Assembly: GCF_000212855.1 (NCBI RefSeq)
Contig: NZ_GL890993.1
Location: 2,159,939 to 2,223,938 of the forward strand
From: Streptococcus sanguinis SK355
GTDB lineage: Bacteria; Bacillota; Bacilli; Lactobacillales; Streptococcaceae
Length of the DNA: 64,000 bases
Direction: 5' to 3'
Shown: piece after piece, positions 18,315 to 27,234 of the stretch
Layout of the letters: each line of letters begins with the position of its first letter
Position numbering within the stretch: the stretch's first letter is position 1
Translations under genes and position numbers: made by a program
The notes under the pieces: model-generated
What the model was told of the DNA's origin: nothing
The model's input: the letters and a program-made list of their open reading frames with translations, nothing else
Database searches by the model: none

Positions 18315-19427
18315 ATGTTAATCGGTATTCCAAAAGAAATCAAAAACAATGAAAATCGTGTCGCTCTGACACCAGCTGGTGTTCATAGTCTCGTTGGCAA
18401 AGGCCATGAAGTTCTGATTGAGACAAACGCAGGTCTGGGATCTGGCTTTGCCGATGCTGACTATGAAAAGCAAGGTGCAAAAATCGTCCCTACTGCTGCA
18501 GAAGCTTGGGCAGCTGAGCTGGTGGTCAAGGTCAAAGAACCTCTGGCAGCTGAATATGGCTTCCTCCGTGATGACCTCTTGCTCTTTACCTACCTGCATA
18601 TGGCTGCCGCTCCTGAGCTAGCAGATGCTATGACTAGTGCTAAAACAACAGGTCTGGCCTACGAAACTGTTCGCGATCAAGATGGACAACTGCCACTCTT
18701 GGTACCTATGAGTGAGGTAGCTGGACGGATGGCGGTCCAAATCGGAGCCCACTTCCTGACTAAGCGTGAAGGTGGATCTGGCGTACTTCTCGGTGGTGTA
18801 CCGGGTGTTCCGAAAGGGAAAGTTACCATCATCGGTGGCGGTGTCGTAGGAACTCATGCCGCTCGTATCGCTCTAGGATTGGGTGCTCAAGTGACTATTC
18901 TGGATATCAGCGCTAAGCGTCTGTCTGTCCTAGAAGATGTTTTCGGTCATCAAATCCAGACCCTCATGTCTAATCCTTTCAATATCGAAGCTAGCGTTCG
19001 AGAGGCAGATGTCGTGATTGGCGCTGTCCTCATTCCAGGTGCGAAGGCTCCAAAACTGGTAACAGACGATATGGTTAAGCAAATGCGTCCAGGCTCTGTC
19101 ATTGTAGACGTAGCCGTTGACCAAGGCGGTGTCATTGAAACAGCCGACCGCGTGACGACCCACACCGAGCCTGTCTATGAAAAACACGGTGTCCTCCACT
19201 ATGCAGTTGCTAATATCCCTGGTGCCGTAGCCCGCACTTCTACTATCGCCCTGACCAATGTCACCCTTCCTTATGTGGAGGCTTTGGCAGGGAAAGGCTT
19301 CAAACAAGCCATTGCAGATGACCAAGGCCTGCGCCAAGGTGTCACAACCTACCAAGGTCACATCACCAGTCAACCAGTTGCAGAAGGTCTCAACAAGGAC
19401 TACACATCTATCGATGAACTCGTTTAG
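18315..19427 (+). CDS. ald: Alanine dehydrogenase
   Basis: 370 residues. It interconverts L-alanine and NAD+ with pyruvate, ammonia and NADH. The N-terminus [20 protein letters not shown] is family-typical (Arg15 for substrate), Lys74 lies in VKVKEP, His96 in YLHMA, and the Rossmann motif [10 protein letters not shown] lies near residue 175. This is a rare plus-strand gene among minus-strand neighbours, with its own promoter and AAAAGGAGC ribosome site. The cre-like site suggests catabolite repression, consistent with using alanine as a pyruvate source. Confidence 0.97.
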   Translation: MLIGIPKEIKNNENRVALTPAGVHSLVGKGHEVLIETNAGLGSGFADADYEKQGAKIVPTAAEAWAAELVVKVKEPLAAEYGFLRDDLLLFTYLHMAAAPELADAMTSAKTTGLAYETVRDQDGQLPLLVPMSEVAGRMAVQIGAHFLTKREGGSGVLLGGVPGVPKGKVTIIGGGVVGTHAARIALGLGAQVTILDISAKRLSVLEDVFGHQIQTLMSNPFNIEASVREADVVIGAVLIPGAKAPKLVTDDMVKQMRPGSVIVDVAVDQGGVIETADRVTTHTEPVYEKHGVLHYAVANIPGAVARTSTIALTNVTLPYVEALAGKGFKQAIADDQGLRQGVTTYQGHITSQPVAEGLNKDYTSIDELV

Positions 19428-19472
19428 TTGATTTACTAGGTTATTAGCAAGCAACCGAGACTTGAAATTAAT

Positions 19473-19512
19473 CATACGAAAAGAGCAGATTTCCCTCTGC
19501 TCTTTTTGTATG
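19473..19512. terminator. Bidirectional terminator between ald and phoH
   Basis: CATACGAAAAGAGCAGA, loop TTTCCC, TCTGCTCTTTTTGTATG. The stem is long with A-runs and T-runs on both sides, serving convergent ald (+) and phoH (-). Confidence 0.88.
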
Positions 19513-20502
19513 CTATTTTATTTCTTCTGGCTCAGTTGCAGTCTCTTTAACAGGAGCTGGTTCATAAGCCCGGATAATCTCTGCCACCACCGGATGACGG
19601 ACTACATCCTTAGCTGAGAAATGCACAAAGTCGATCTGGGAGATGTTCTTCAATTTCTCTTGAGCGTCAATGAGCCCAGATTTGACATTGCGAGGCAGAT
19701 CGACCTGACTGATGTCTCCATTGACAATCATCTTGGACTGGAAGCCCAGCCGCGTCAGAAACATCTTCATCTGCATGATGGTAGTATTCTGTGCCTCGTC
19801 CAGAATTACAAAGGCATCATCCAGCGTCCGCCCCCGCATATAGGCTAGGGGAGCAATCTCAATGATTTCTCGCTCCATAAGGCGCGTCGTCTGGTCCTTG
19901 CCCAAAATCTGATACAAGGCATCATAGACCGGACGCAGATATGGATCCACCTTTTCCTTAAGGTCACCAGGCAGAAAGCCCAGACTCTCACCAGCTTCCA
20001 CAGCCGGCCTTGTCAGGATGATTCGCTTGACCTGCCCACGCTTAAGAGCAGTCACCGCCATGGTCACCGCCAGAAAGGTCTTCCCTGTTCCAGCTGGCCC
20101 GATACCAAAGACAATATCATGATTTTTAACACTGTCCACATAGATTTTTTGACCAAGTGTCTTGACGCGAATCGGCTTGCCATAGCTGTCTTTGATGATT
20201 TCTTCTTCGTAAAGAGCTACAAACTTATCAATTTCATCATTTTTGACCATGGTAATGGCTGTCACTACATCGGGCGTGCCAATGGTCATGCCACGATTGA
20301 CCAAGACCAAGAGAGCTTGAATGACCTGGCGAGCCTCCTCACAGGAAGCCTCCGTACCTAAAATCTGCACAATCTCGGTCCGAGCATGGATGGTGACTTT
20401 CAATTCCTGCTCCATCAGACGCAGATGTCGTTCATTAGATCCAAAAAGGTGGAATGAGTCATCTGGATGGCTCAGTTTAATTTCTACTGAATGTTCCTGC
20501 AA
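19513..20502 (-). CDS. phoH: PhoH-family protein (PhoH/PhoL ATPase)
   Basis: 329 residues. Walker A is GPAGTGKT near 145 and Walker B is VILDEAQN near 235; the N-terminal ~110 residues form the KH-like domain common in bacterial PhoL proteins. The family has ATPase/helicase-like activity and is tied to RNA metabolism. Start is TTG at 20502 with GAGAGG 8 nt upstream; no ATG would include the family-typical beginning VEIKL. It is commonly near ybeY in bacteria; here a tRNA, a GNAT gene and ald lie between the two. Confidence 0.93.
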   Translation of the reverse strand: MQEHSVEIKLSHPDDSFHLFGSNERHLRLMEQELKVTIHARTEIVQILGTEASCEEARQVIQALLVLVNRGMTIGTPDVVTAITMVKNDEIDKFVALYEEEIIKDSYGKPIRVKTLGQKIYVDSVKNHDIVFGIGPAGTGKTFLAVTMAVTALKRGQVKRIILTRPAVEAGESLGFLPGDLKEKVDPYLRPVYDALYQILGKDQTTRLMEREIIEIAPLAYMRGRTLDDAFVILDEAQNTTIMQMKMFLTRLGFQSKMIVNGDISQVDLPRNVKSGLIDAQEKLKNISQIDFVHFSAKDVVRHPVVAEIIRAYEPAPVKETATEPEEIK

Positions 20503-20592
20503 ACAAAGAACCTCTCTATTTTAATTTATTGAATGAATTAGCTTTATTATATCAAAGCAAGCAGAAAATGACTATCCCTAGCCACTATCCAC

Positions 20593-20808
20593 TTAATGGG
20601 CTTGATACTCTTCCCAAATAGCATCGAACTCGCCCAAGTTAAAGGAAAAATTTGCGTGCTCCTCCAGAAAACGACTAACCTCATCAAAATCATCCGTATG
20701 CTTGGGAAAGGCCGTATCCTGAAAAGCCAAGTCCGCCAAAATAGCCTTTGGCTCCTTGCTCTTAGGATTGCGCTCTGTCATCAGCCAGCTGTAAAAAGAT
20801 TTTCTCAT
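20593..20808 (-). CDS. YozE-family small protein (UPF0346)
   Basis: 71 residues, cytoplasmic, starting [17 protein letters not shown], which is characteristic of the YozE_SAM_like family of Firmicutes. The fold resembles SAM (sterile alpha motif) helical domains; function is unknown. GGAAGGAACCG precedes the ATG. It is in the usual cvfB neighbourhood. Confidence 0.88.
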
Positions 20809-20876
20809 CGGTTCCTTCCATTTTTTAAAAATCGCTTTATTTCAAGCATAAACTGTTGGGCAACACCACGTCATCC

Positions 20877-21731
20877 TCACACCAACTCCGTTCCAGTCGG
20901 GTCCTGCTTGATTTTACCAGCTTTCATCAGCCCACCCAGAGCTTTTTTAAACTGACCTTTGGAAATACCAAAAGTGGCCTTGATGTCGTCTGGTGAAGAC
21001 TTATCGTTCAAGGTCATAAAGCCGCCATTGCTCTCCAGATAGGTCAGAATCATCTGGGCATCATTTTCCAACATTTCAAAGGAGCGAGGCTTGAGAGAGA
21101 GGTTAAGGGTCCGGTCTACTTCACGGAAGCCAATCACCCGTGCGTCCAAGACCTGTCCCAGACGAGGCTCTGCATAGCGCTCACTTGGGTGGATGAAGCC
21201 CAGCATGTTATTCTCCGGCAGGTAGACAAAAGTGCCAGAAAGCTTGAGCCGATAAACGATGGCTGGCCAGTTTTGGTTCTGCATATTATTGTAGGCAGGA
21301 CGAGCCAAGCGTTGGAAATCCTCCTGATAGGCCAACTGACCCCAGATGCGGTCTTTCTTGTCCACATCTAGACGGATATAAAGGCGGTCGCCCTTCTTAG
21401 GCCAGAGTTCCTTGATCTCTGGCAAGATGTCTAGCGATACCACGATTTGCTTATCCGGCAGACCGGTATCGACAAAGACTCCCAGATCCTTGCGGACTTC
21501 CGTTACGGTTCCCCAGCCAAACTGCTCTTGAGTAGCCGTGACTTCAAGAGTTGTCAGGCGAAGCTTCTGCTTCATATCGCTGTAGGCAAAGCCTTTGACA
21601 GACTGCCCCAGCTCATGCACCCCCTCTTCCTTAGATAGAGCGTAAACCTGACCGTCCTTTTGAACAAAGTAAAAGCGATCATTTTCATCCGTGATGATAC
21701 CCACGATGAAGCTGGCAAGATTTGTATTCAT
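20877..21731 (-). CDS. cvfB: CvfB-family S1-like RNA-binding protein
   Basis: 284 residues. It contains several S1/OB-type beta-barrel repeats (about 1-60, 65-135, 145-215) and a C-terminal winged-helix ending in GISKGQFKKALGGLMKAGKI. This matches CvfB (conserved virulence factor B), an RNA-binding protein needed for normal virulence-gene expression in Staphylococcus aureus; its streptococcal targets are not established. It follows frr with a terminator between, and precedes yozE. Confidence 0.88.
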   Translation of the reverse strand: MNTNLASFIVGIITDENDRFYFVQKDGQVYALSKEEGVHELGQSVKGFAYSDMKQKLRLTTLEVTATQEQFGWGTVTEVRKDLGVFVDTGLPDKQIVVSLDILPEIKELWPKKGDRLYIRLDVDKKDRIWGQLAYQEDFQRLARPAYNNMQNQNWPAIVYRLKLSGTFVYLPENNMLGFIHPSERYAEPRLGQVLDARVIGFREVDRTLNLSLKPRSFEMLENDAQMILTYLESNGGFMTLNDKSSPDDIKATFGISKGQFKKALGGLMKAGKIKQDPTGTELV

Positions 21732-21786
21732 ATAGACCTATTTTCTACCTTGCTTCTTCAAACCGGGCAAGGATTTTTGATGTTAA

Positions 21787-21819
21787 AACAACTCAGTCAG
21801 CCAAAGCCAACTGAGTTTT
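21787..21819 (-). terminator. Terminator after frr
   Basis: Minus strand: AAAACTCAGT, 12-nt loop, ACTGAGTTGTTTT. Perfect 8-bp stem directly downstream of frr. Confidence 0.75.
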
Positions 21820-21835
21820 GATTCTGATAAAAATG

Positions 21836-22393
21836 TTAGACTTCTAAAAGTTCTTTTTCTTTATTTGCTGTCATTTCATCGATATGTTTGACAGCATCGT
21901 CCGTTACTTTTTGAATATCCTTTTCCAAGGTCTTCAATTCATCCTCGGTGATTTCTTTGGCTTTTTCCTGCTTCTTAGCTTCGTCCATAGCATCGCGGCG
22001 GATGTTACGGATGGCAACTTTAGCATTTTCACCAACCTTTTTCACTTCTTTAGCCAAATCACGGCGAGTTTCCTCTGTCAGGGCTGGAATGACCAGACGA
22101 ATCACAGATCCATCGCTGGCTGGCGTAATGCCAAGATCAGAAGCATTAAGCGCACGCTCAATGTCCTTGATAGAAGACTTGTCAAAAGGTGTCACCAAAA
22201 GAACACGCGCTTCTGGAATCGTAATTGAAGCGATTTGGTTGAGCGGAGTTTCTACTCCATAGTACTCCACATGGATGCGGTCCAAAAGGCTGGCATTGGC
22301 GCGGCCTGCACGGATGCTACCAAATTCACGAGCCAAACTTTGGTGCGAGTGGGTCATTCTTTCTTTTGCTTTTTCTACAATTGCATTTGCCAT
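21836..22393 (-). CDS. frr: Ribosome recycling factor
   Basis: 185 residues, the normal length. It splits post-termination ribosomes together with EF-G. Family segments are clear: [18 protein letters not shown] and the C-terminal helix with [22 protein letters not shown] lies before the ATG. The gene follows pyrH by 19 bp, the classic pyrH-frr pair. Confidence 0.98.
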   Translation of the reverse strand: MANAIVEKAKERMTHSHQSLAREFGSIRAGRANASLLDRIHVEYYGVETPLNQIASITIPEARVLLVTPFDKSSIKDIERALNASDLGITPASDGSVIRLVIPALTEETRRDLAKEVKKVGENAKVAIRNIRRDAMDEAKKQEKAKEITEDELKTLEKDIQKVTDDAVKHIDEMTANKEKELLEV

Positions 22394-22412
22394 GAATTTC
22401 TAATCTCCATTC

Positions 22413-23138
22413 TTATAAATTATTTGATACTGTTGTTCCGATTTGCTCACCGATAACAACGCGTTTGATATTGCCCGGCTCATTCATATTAAAGACAACC
22501 AAGTCAATGTCATTGTCCATAGACAGGGTTGAAGCCGTTGAGTCCATAATCCGCAGTCCCTTACTGATGACATCTCGGTGGGTCAGTTCATCAAACTTAA
22601 CAGCGGTCTTGTCCTTCTTAGGATCGGCATTATAGACACCGTCCACGCCATTTTTGGCCATGAGAATCGCATCTGCTTCAATCTCTGCTGATCGCAAGGC
22701 AGCGGTTGTATCGGTTGAAAAATAAGGAGATCCAATACCTGCACCGAAAATTACGATACGGCCTTTTTCCAAATGACGAAGGGCTCGACCTCGGATGTAA
22801 GGCTCAGCCACCTGCTGCATAGCAATCGCTGTCTGCACGCGCGTATCTACACCTACCTGCTGCAACGAATCCGCCATGACCAGCGCATTCATGACAGTGC
22901 CCAACATACCAGTATAGTCGGCCTGCACGCGGTCCATGCCCGCTTCTGCTGCCGGCTCACCCCGCCAAAGGTTTCCACCTCCGATAACCAGAGCAATCTG
23001 AACTCCCAAATCGTGAACTTCTTTGATTTCTTCCGCCATCTTCTGAACGGTTTGAATATCAATACCAACGCCTTTTTCACCAGCAAGAGCTTCACCTGAC
23101 AACTTAATCAAAATACGCTTATACTTAGGTTCTACCAT
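22413..23138 (-). CDS. pyrH: UMP kinase
   Basis: 241 residues of the amino-acid-kinase fold. It phosphorylates UMP to UDP in the cytoplasm for pyrimidine nucleotide supply. Visible: [14 protein letters not shown] at the N-terminus, the glycine loop [10 protein letters not shown], and the C-terminal [11 protein letters not shown] region. AAGGAGTAAAAAA precedes the ATG. It forms an operon with frr. Confidence 0.98.
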
Positions 23139-23260
23139 TTTTTTACTCCTTATTTTATCTGTACTATTTTACCACATTTTGTGATTTTTATATAGTTAAA
23201 TCACCGAAATTTTTCTTTTTTCCTTTTTGCAAAATAGCAGAGCAGACTAGCTCATTTCAC

Positions 23261-23294
23261 AAAAAAACCAGCCCCATCATCAGATAGGACTGGG
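23261..23294 (-). terminator. Terminator after the amino-acid permease
   Basis: Minus strand: CCCAGTCC, loop, GGGGCTGG then TTTTTTTG, about 40 bp past the permease stop. Confidence 0.75.
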
Positions 23295-23328
23295 AATGAA
23301 TATTTCAATCATCTTTTGCTAGGTCCAC

Positions 23329-24780
23329 TCACTGCTTGAGCGACTGTTTCTTTTCCCGCTTAGCCAAGATTGGCAGGATAACACCCAGACTGATTAAGAC
23401 GATTGGGGTCAAAATATTGGTCAAGAGAGAGAATTGCCAGCCAGCTGGATCTTTGGCAAAGTCTACTTTCGGAACCATCCCTAAAATGCAGGCAAAGGCT
23501 GTAAAGAGGAAGCACCAAGCTCCGATAGCAAAGCCAACTTTGGGATTTTTGGTAAACTTGTACTCGGCATCCTTGTACTTCTTCCAAGCCTTGTTCAACA
23601 TCATGTAGGCCAGGAATACCCAGAGATACCGCATTGGCATAACAATGGAGTTGAGATTGGTCATCCATTTGACCAGACCGTCAATTTCTTTGATTCCAAA
23701 GATAGGCAGAATAATCAAGAAGCTAACTAAAATCCCTGTCAAGATGTAACCGTTAATGAGGATTCCTTTTGATGTCCGCTTGCGCAGCCAGCTTGGGACA
23801 AACTCTTCATCAGCATTATTGAGCATGATTTGCAGAGGCGCGTCAATAGAGAAAGCCAGTGCAGCAATCTGTCCAACCATATTGGTCAGGGCATAAATAA
23901 CTACTAGTACATTGCCCACGCCCCAGTAGTTGCCTAGCTTTTGGAAGGCTTGGTAAGCGCCGTTTCGCATCAGATCCTCAGGAATATTGCTGCCATCAAA
24001 AAGCATGCCCATAGCTAGAGAGCCTAGGATAGCAGAGGCACCAACCATGACAGCCATGACAATCATTCCCTTTGGAAATTCCTTGGCTGGATTGCGTGTT
24101 TGATTAACGTAAGGCGAGATTTTCTCAGCCCCGCCGACCGCAAAGACTAAGAGGGAGATAGTCGTGAAATAAGAAAAATCAAAGTTTGGAATATAAGTGC
24201 TGAGCTTATCCATATTGGCCGTTGCAAACTGCATATCCGGCTTGATAAAAGGCGCCCCGACTGCTAAGAGGACGAAGAGGAAAGACATAATCAGCATGGC
24301 ACTGCCTGCCAGCCCCCCAATCACCTTGAGCGTGGACAGGCCTTTGGTGGACAAATAGAGAAAAGCACCGAAAATCAGCAAGCTAAGAATAACGATCCAG
24401 TGAATATCAAGACTGCTCAAAAAGTCTCCATTTCCCTGAATAGCCCAGCCCAGCGGAATCAAAACTCCCTGTGGCTTTTGAGCCAGATAAGGAATATGCA
24501 CCACCCAGTAAGTCCAGGCCGCAAAATAAGCAAGCCGCTTGGTAGAGGTCTTCTCCACCCAGTCACTAACACCGCCTCCACTCTCCTTGAAAGTCGATCC
24601 AAGCTGCCCCACGATGAGGGCATAGGGAATAAAGTAAATCGCTAGGATAAGAATCCAAGAAACAATTACCGAGATTCCTTGCTGGGAGTAGTTATTAACC
24701 ACATTGCCCAGACCCCAGACCATATTAAAAGCAATCAGAGATACCATCAGCCAGGTTAGCTGGTTCTGATCTTTTTTCAT
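23329..24780 (-). CDS. APC-superfamily amino-acid permease (glutamate/GABA antiporter-like)
   Basis: 483 residues with about 12 hydrophobic segments and no signal peptide. The APC fold is visible from FNMVWGLGNVVNN in helix 1 and GGAEKISPYVNQTRNPAKEFPKG between helices 6 and 7. It most resembles the subgroup annotated as glutamate:gamma-aminobutyrate antiporters and YjeM-type permeases; the actual substrate is unknown. It is monocistronic, with a strong promoter and terminator. Confident as a transporter, weak on substrate. Confidence 0.82.
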   Translation of the reverse strand: MKKDQNQLTWLMVSLIAFNMVWGLGNVVNNYSQQGISVIVSWILILAIYFIPYALIVGQLGSTFKESGGGVSDWVEKTSTKRLAYFAAWTYWVVHIPYLAQKPQGVLIPLGWAIQGNGDFLSSLDIHWIVILSLLIFGAFLYLSTKGLSTLKVIGGLAGSAMLIMSFLFVLLAVGAPFIKPDMQFATANMDKLSTYIPNFDFSYFTTISLLVFAVGGAEKISPYVNQTRNPAKEFPKGMIVMAVMVGASAILGSLAMGMLFDGSNIPEDLMRNGAYQAFQKLGNYWGVGNVLVVIYALTNMVGQIAALAFSIDAPLQIMLNNADEEFVPSWLRKRTSKGILINGYILTGILVSFLIILPIFGIKEIDGLVKWMTNLNSIVMPMRYLWVFLAYMMLNKAWKKYKDAEYKFTKNPKVGFAIGAWCFLFTAFACILGMVPKVDFAKDPAGWQFSLLTNILTPIVLISLGVILPILAKREKKQSLKQ

Positions 24781-24822
24781 GACACCATCTCCTTTTATTA
24801 TAAAATAAATTGATTCGATATT

Positions 24823-24850
24823 ATTATAACATGTTTCTATGAGTTTGTAA
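24823..24850 (-). promoter_or_regulatory. Promoter of the APC permease gene
   Basis: Minus strand: TTACAA (24845-24850), 16-bp spacer ending in TG-like sequence, TATAAT (24823-24828), about 40 bp upstream of the start. Confidence 0.65.
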
Positions 24851-24872
24851 TCGCTATCATGAGTTTTATTTC

Positions 24873-24900
24873 AAAAAAAGAACCACCCGAAGGCAGTTCA
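24873..24900 (-). terminator. Terminator after rplA
   Basis: Minus strand: GAACTGCC, tetraloop TTCG, GGTGGTTC, then TTTTTTT. A UUCG-capped stem right after the L1 gene. Confidence 0.9.
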
Positions 24901-24908
24901 ATTAATTC

Positions 24909-25598
24909 TTAAAGTGAGTTTACGTCAACCTTGATACCAACACCTTGTGTAGTAGTGATAGTCAGGTTAGTTACGTAAGTACCTTTAGCAGTAGCTGGTT
25001 TCGCTTTTTGGATTGTGTCATTAAAAGCTTTGAAGTTTTCAACCAACTTGTCAGCTTCAAATGAAACTTTACCAATGATAGCTTGTACGTTACCTGCACG
25101 GTCTGCACGGTAAGTAATCTTACCACCTTTAGACTCTTCAACTGCTTTTGCAACGTCCATTGTTACAGTACCAGTCTTAGGGTTTGGCATCAAGTTACGA
25201 GGTCCAAGGACACGTCCAAGGCGACCTACAAGTGCCATCATGTCAGGTGTAGCGATTACTACGTCAAAGTCCAACCAACCGTCGTTGATTTTTGCAACGA
25301 GGTCATCTTCACCAACGAAGTCTGCACCAGCAGCTTTCGCCTCTTCTGCTTTCGCACCACGTGCGAAAACAAGAACGCGTGAAGTTTTACCAGTTCCGTT
25401 TGGCAATACCATTGCGCCACGGATTTGTTGGTCAGCTTTTTTAACGTCAATGTTCAAGTTGTAAGCAACTTCTACAGTTGCGTCGAATTTTGCAAAGTTA
25501 GTTTCTTTTGCAAGTGCTACAGCTTCTTCTACGCTGTATGCTTTTGTGCTGTCGATTTTTTCAAGAGCAGCACGAAGTTGTTTGCTTTTTTTAGCCAT
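24909..25598 (-). CDS. rplA: 50S ribosomal protein L1
   Basis: 229 residues. L1 binds the 23S rRNA stalk at the E site and assists tRNA exit. It also represses translation of its own operon by binding an mRNA copy of the rRNA site. Characteristic sequence [14 protein letters not shown] is present. AAGGAGAAAGATAAA precedes the ATG. It follows rplK by 101 bp; a motif resembling the L1-binding site lies in that gap. Confidence 0.99.
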   Translation of the reverse strand: MAKKSKQLRAALEKIDSTKAYSVEEAVALAKETNFAKFDATVEVAYNLNIDVKKADQQIRGAMVLPNGTGKTSRVLVFARGAKAEEAKAAGADFVGEDDLVAKINDGWLDFDVVIATPDMMALVGRLGRVLGPRNLMPNPKTGTVTMDVAKAVEESKGGKITYRADRAGNVQAIIGKVSFEADKLVENFKAFNDTIQKAKPATAKGTYVTNLTITTTQGVGIKVDVNSL

Positions 25599-25628
25599 TT
25601 TATCTTTCTCCTTGTAAGTGGTTCAATC

Positions 25629-25644
25629 GATTTTCATCTCCCAC
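25629..25644 (-). promoter_or_regulatory. Possible L1-binding motif upstream of rplA
   Basis: Minus strand GTGGGAGATGAAAATC, nearly the same as the motif ahead of rplK (GTGGGAGGTAAAAATC) and similar to the GGTGGGAGGC segment of the 23S rRNA L1 site. Placed 31 nt before the rplA ATG. Function is inferred. Confidence 0.45.
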
Positions 25645-25699
25645 GTCACTCGTCAATCTGATCAAGTGTAGTGCGGGCAAATGGGACGAGCGTTATTGA

Positions 25700-26125
25700 T
25701 TAGTCAACAACAGTGAATCCCATAGAACGAGCAGTACCTTCAATCATACGCATTGCAGACTCGATGTTTGCAGCGTTCAAATCTGGCATCTTAGTTTCAG
25801 CAATTTCTTGTACTTGCGCACGAGTAACTGTTGCAACTTTCGTTTTGTTTGGCTCACCTGAACCTTTTTCAACACCTGCAGCTTTCTTCAAAAGAACAGC
25901 AGCTGGCGGAGTCTTAGTCACGAAAGTGAATGATTTGTCTTCGTATACTGAGATAACAACTGGAATAATCATACCAGCTTGGTCAGCTGTACGAGCGTTG
26001 AACTCCTTAGTGAATCCCATGATGTTGATACCGGCTTGACCAAGCGCAGGACCAACTGGTGGAGCTGGAGTAGCTTTACCAGCAGGGATTTGCAATTTTA
26101 CAAGTTTTTCGACTTTTTTAGCCAT
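25700..26125 (-). CDS. rplK: 50S ribosomal protein L11
   Basis: 141 residues, the standard length. L11 forms part of the GTPase-associated centre and is needed for RelA-type stringent signalling. Proline-rich [21 protein letters not shown] at the N-terminus and the [15 protein letters not shown] region are diagnostic. AAAGGAGGATTTAAAA lies before the ATG. It starts the L11-L1 operon. Confidence 0.99.
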   Translation of the reverse strand: MAKKVEKLVKLQIPAGKATPAPPVGPALGQAGINIMGFTKEFNARTADQAGMIIPVVISVYEDKSFTFVTKTPPAAVLLKKAAGVEKGSGEPNKTKVATVTRAQVQEIAETKMPDLNAANIESAMRMIEGTARSMGFTVVD

Positions 26126-26162
26126 TTTTAAATCCTCCTTTGTGGTTTTGGCGGTAAATAAA

Positions 26163-26197
26163 GATTTTTACCTCCCACAAGTATGCTTTTCGCATAC
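26163..26197 (-). promoter_or_regulatory. rplK leader: hairpin plus L1-site-like motif
   Basis: The transcript begins with hairpin GGTATGC-GAAAA-GCATAC (26181-26197), followed by GTGGGAGGTAAAAATC (26163-26178). The latter resembles the 23S rRNA segment bound by L1. L1 autoregulation of the L11-L1 operon is established in E. coli; the match here is my reading. Confidence 0.5.
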
Positions 26198-26203
26198 CTT
26201 TCT

Positions 26204-26231
26204 ATTATACACTAAACTTTCTTAAATGCAA
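26204..26231 (-). promoter_or_regulatory. Promoter of rplK-rplA
   Basis: Minus strand TTGCAT (26226-26231), 16-bp spacer, TATAAT (26204-26209), with TGTG just before the -10. Initiation would fall just upstream of the leader hairpin. Confidence 0.75.
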
Positions 26232-26276
26232 GGAATTTTATCTTCTTTTTTGAATTTTTTGTGGTAAAATAATCTT

Positions 26277-26624
26277 ATGACACTATTAAAGATTGCTTCG
26301 ATTTTATTTATCTTTTTAACTTTGATTTTAACCACTATTACAGTGCGAGTTTTTCAATTAAGAAAATACGGTTTAAACTTTGCGGACTTGGCTTTTCCGC
26401 TTTTTGTTGTGGAATTTTATATCATTTCAGACAAGGCCTACTATCATAGCTTACTACCCCAGCTTACCCTAGCTCTCTCAGTTCTCGCTATCGCCATCAC
26501 CATCTATTTTCTCAAGAAAAAACGAAGCTTCTACTATCCTAAGTTCTTTAAGTTCTTCTGGCGGGCTGGATTTCTTTTGACCTTCTTCATGTACCTAGCC
26601 ATGGTCATTGGACTCTTTTTGTAA
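26277..26624 (+). CDS. DUF3397 family membrane protein
   Basis: 115 residues with four predicted transmembrane segments (about 4-24, 38-55, 62-80, 93-113). It matches the DUF3397 family of small Firmicute membrane proteins of unknown function. It is transcribed divergently from rplK and ends at its own terminator. The ribosome-binding site is weak (GTGG). No function can be given. Confidence 0.8.
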   Translation: MTLLKIASILFIFLTLILTTITVRVFQLRKYGLNFADLAFPLFVVEFYIISDKAYYHSLLPQLTLALSVLAIAITIYFLKKKRSFYYPKFFKFFWRAGFLLTFFMYLAMVIGLFL

Positions 26625-26639
26625 CAATGTAAAACAAAA

Positions 26640-26671
26640 TCCATCGGTTATCAGATAGCCGATGGGTTTTT
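26640..26671 (+). terminator. Terminator after the DUF3397 gene
   Basis: CCATCGG, loop TTATCAGATA, GCCGATGG then GTTTTTC. Confidence 0.85.
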
Positions 26672-26734
26672 CGTATGCGGGACCTACAAGTCGTTCTTTT
26701 ACCGAGAAAAAAGGACTTTTCTATGCTCCTAGTC

Positions 26735-27121
26735 TTATTCGTGAATCTCCAGAGGCAGGCCATCCGGATCAAAGAAGAAAGCCATCTTACGGCCGTCGAA
26801 GTCGTCATAGCGCAGCTCAGTATGGGGAATCTCTAAACGATCAAATTCCTCCAACATTTTTTCGACATTTGTCACTCGGAAGGCAAGATGCCGCAGACCT
26901 GTATGCTCTGGATGCGGCAAGGCTGGCCTCTTGGGAGCTTCTTCCTTGATAAAAATTTCCAGAGTCAGATTTCCCTTGCGGACATTAAAGAGAATATCAT
27001 GCTTGTCCGGCCGGTGGTGCTCATCCAGCTGCTCAAAGCCTAGCTTTTCCACATAAAACTCCCTAGTTTTGGCATAATCATGACCGATGATAGCTATATG
27101 GTGAATGGTGTCTAGTTTCAT
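26735..27121 (-). CDS. VOC-family (glyoxalase/dioxygenase-like) protein
   Basis: 128 residues with two beta-alpha-beta-beta-beta modules. Metal-ligand candidates are His7/His8 (IHHIAI), Glu in LEIF near 54, His77 (LRHLAF) and the C-terminal Glu in LPLEIHE. It resembles the lactoylglutathione-lyase-related proteins (GloA2-like) of streptococci. Reaction is unknown; true glyoxalase I activity is not shown by sequence. It is a single gene between two terminators. Confidence 0.85.
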   Translation of the reverse strand: MKLDTIHHIAIIGHDYAKTREFYVEKLGFEQLDEHHRPDKHDILFNVRKGNLTLEIFIKEEAPKRPALPHPEHTGLRHLAFRVTNVEKMLEEFDRLEIPHTELRYDDFDGRKMAFFFDPDGLPLEIHE

Positions 27122-27157
27122 ACCTTATTTTCCTTTCCTTGGCAATGTGTAAGTAGA

Positions 27158-27194
27158 GAAAATCTGCCGGCTGACTGCTGGCAGATTTGTTTTT
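27158..27194 (-). terminator. Terminator after ftsK
   Basis: Minus strand: AAATCTGCCAGC, loop, GCCGGCAGATTTTC. The plus strand also ends in T-rich sequence, so it may work both ways. Confidence 0.7.
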
Positions 27195-27234
27195 ATTGAA
27201 TAATTATCTTACTAGCAGACAAGTGAAATTAGAA

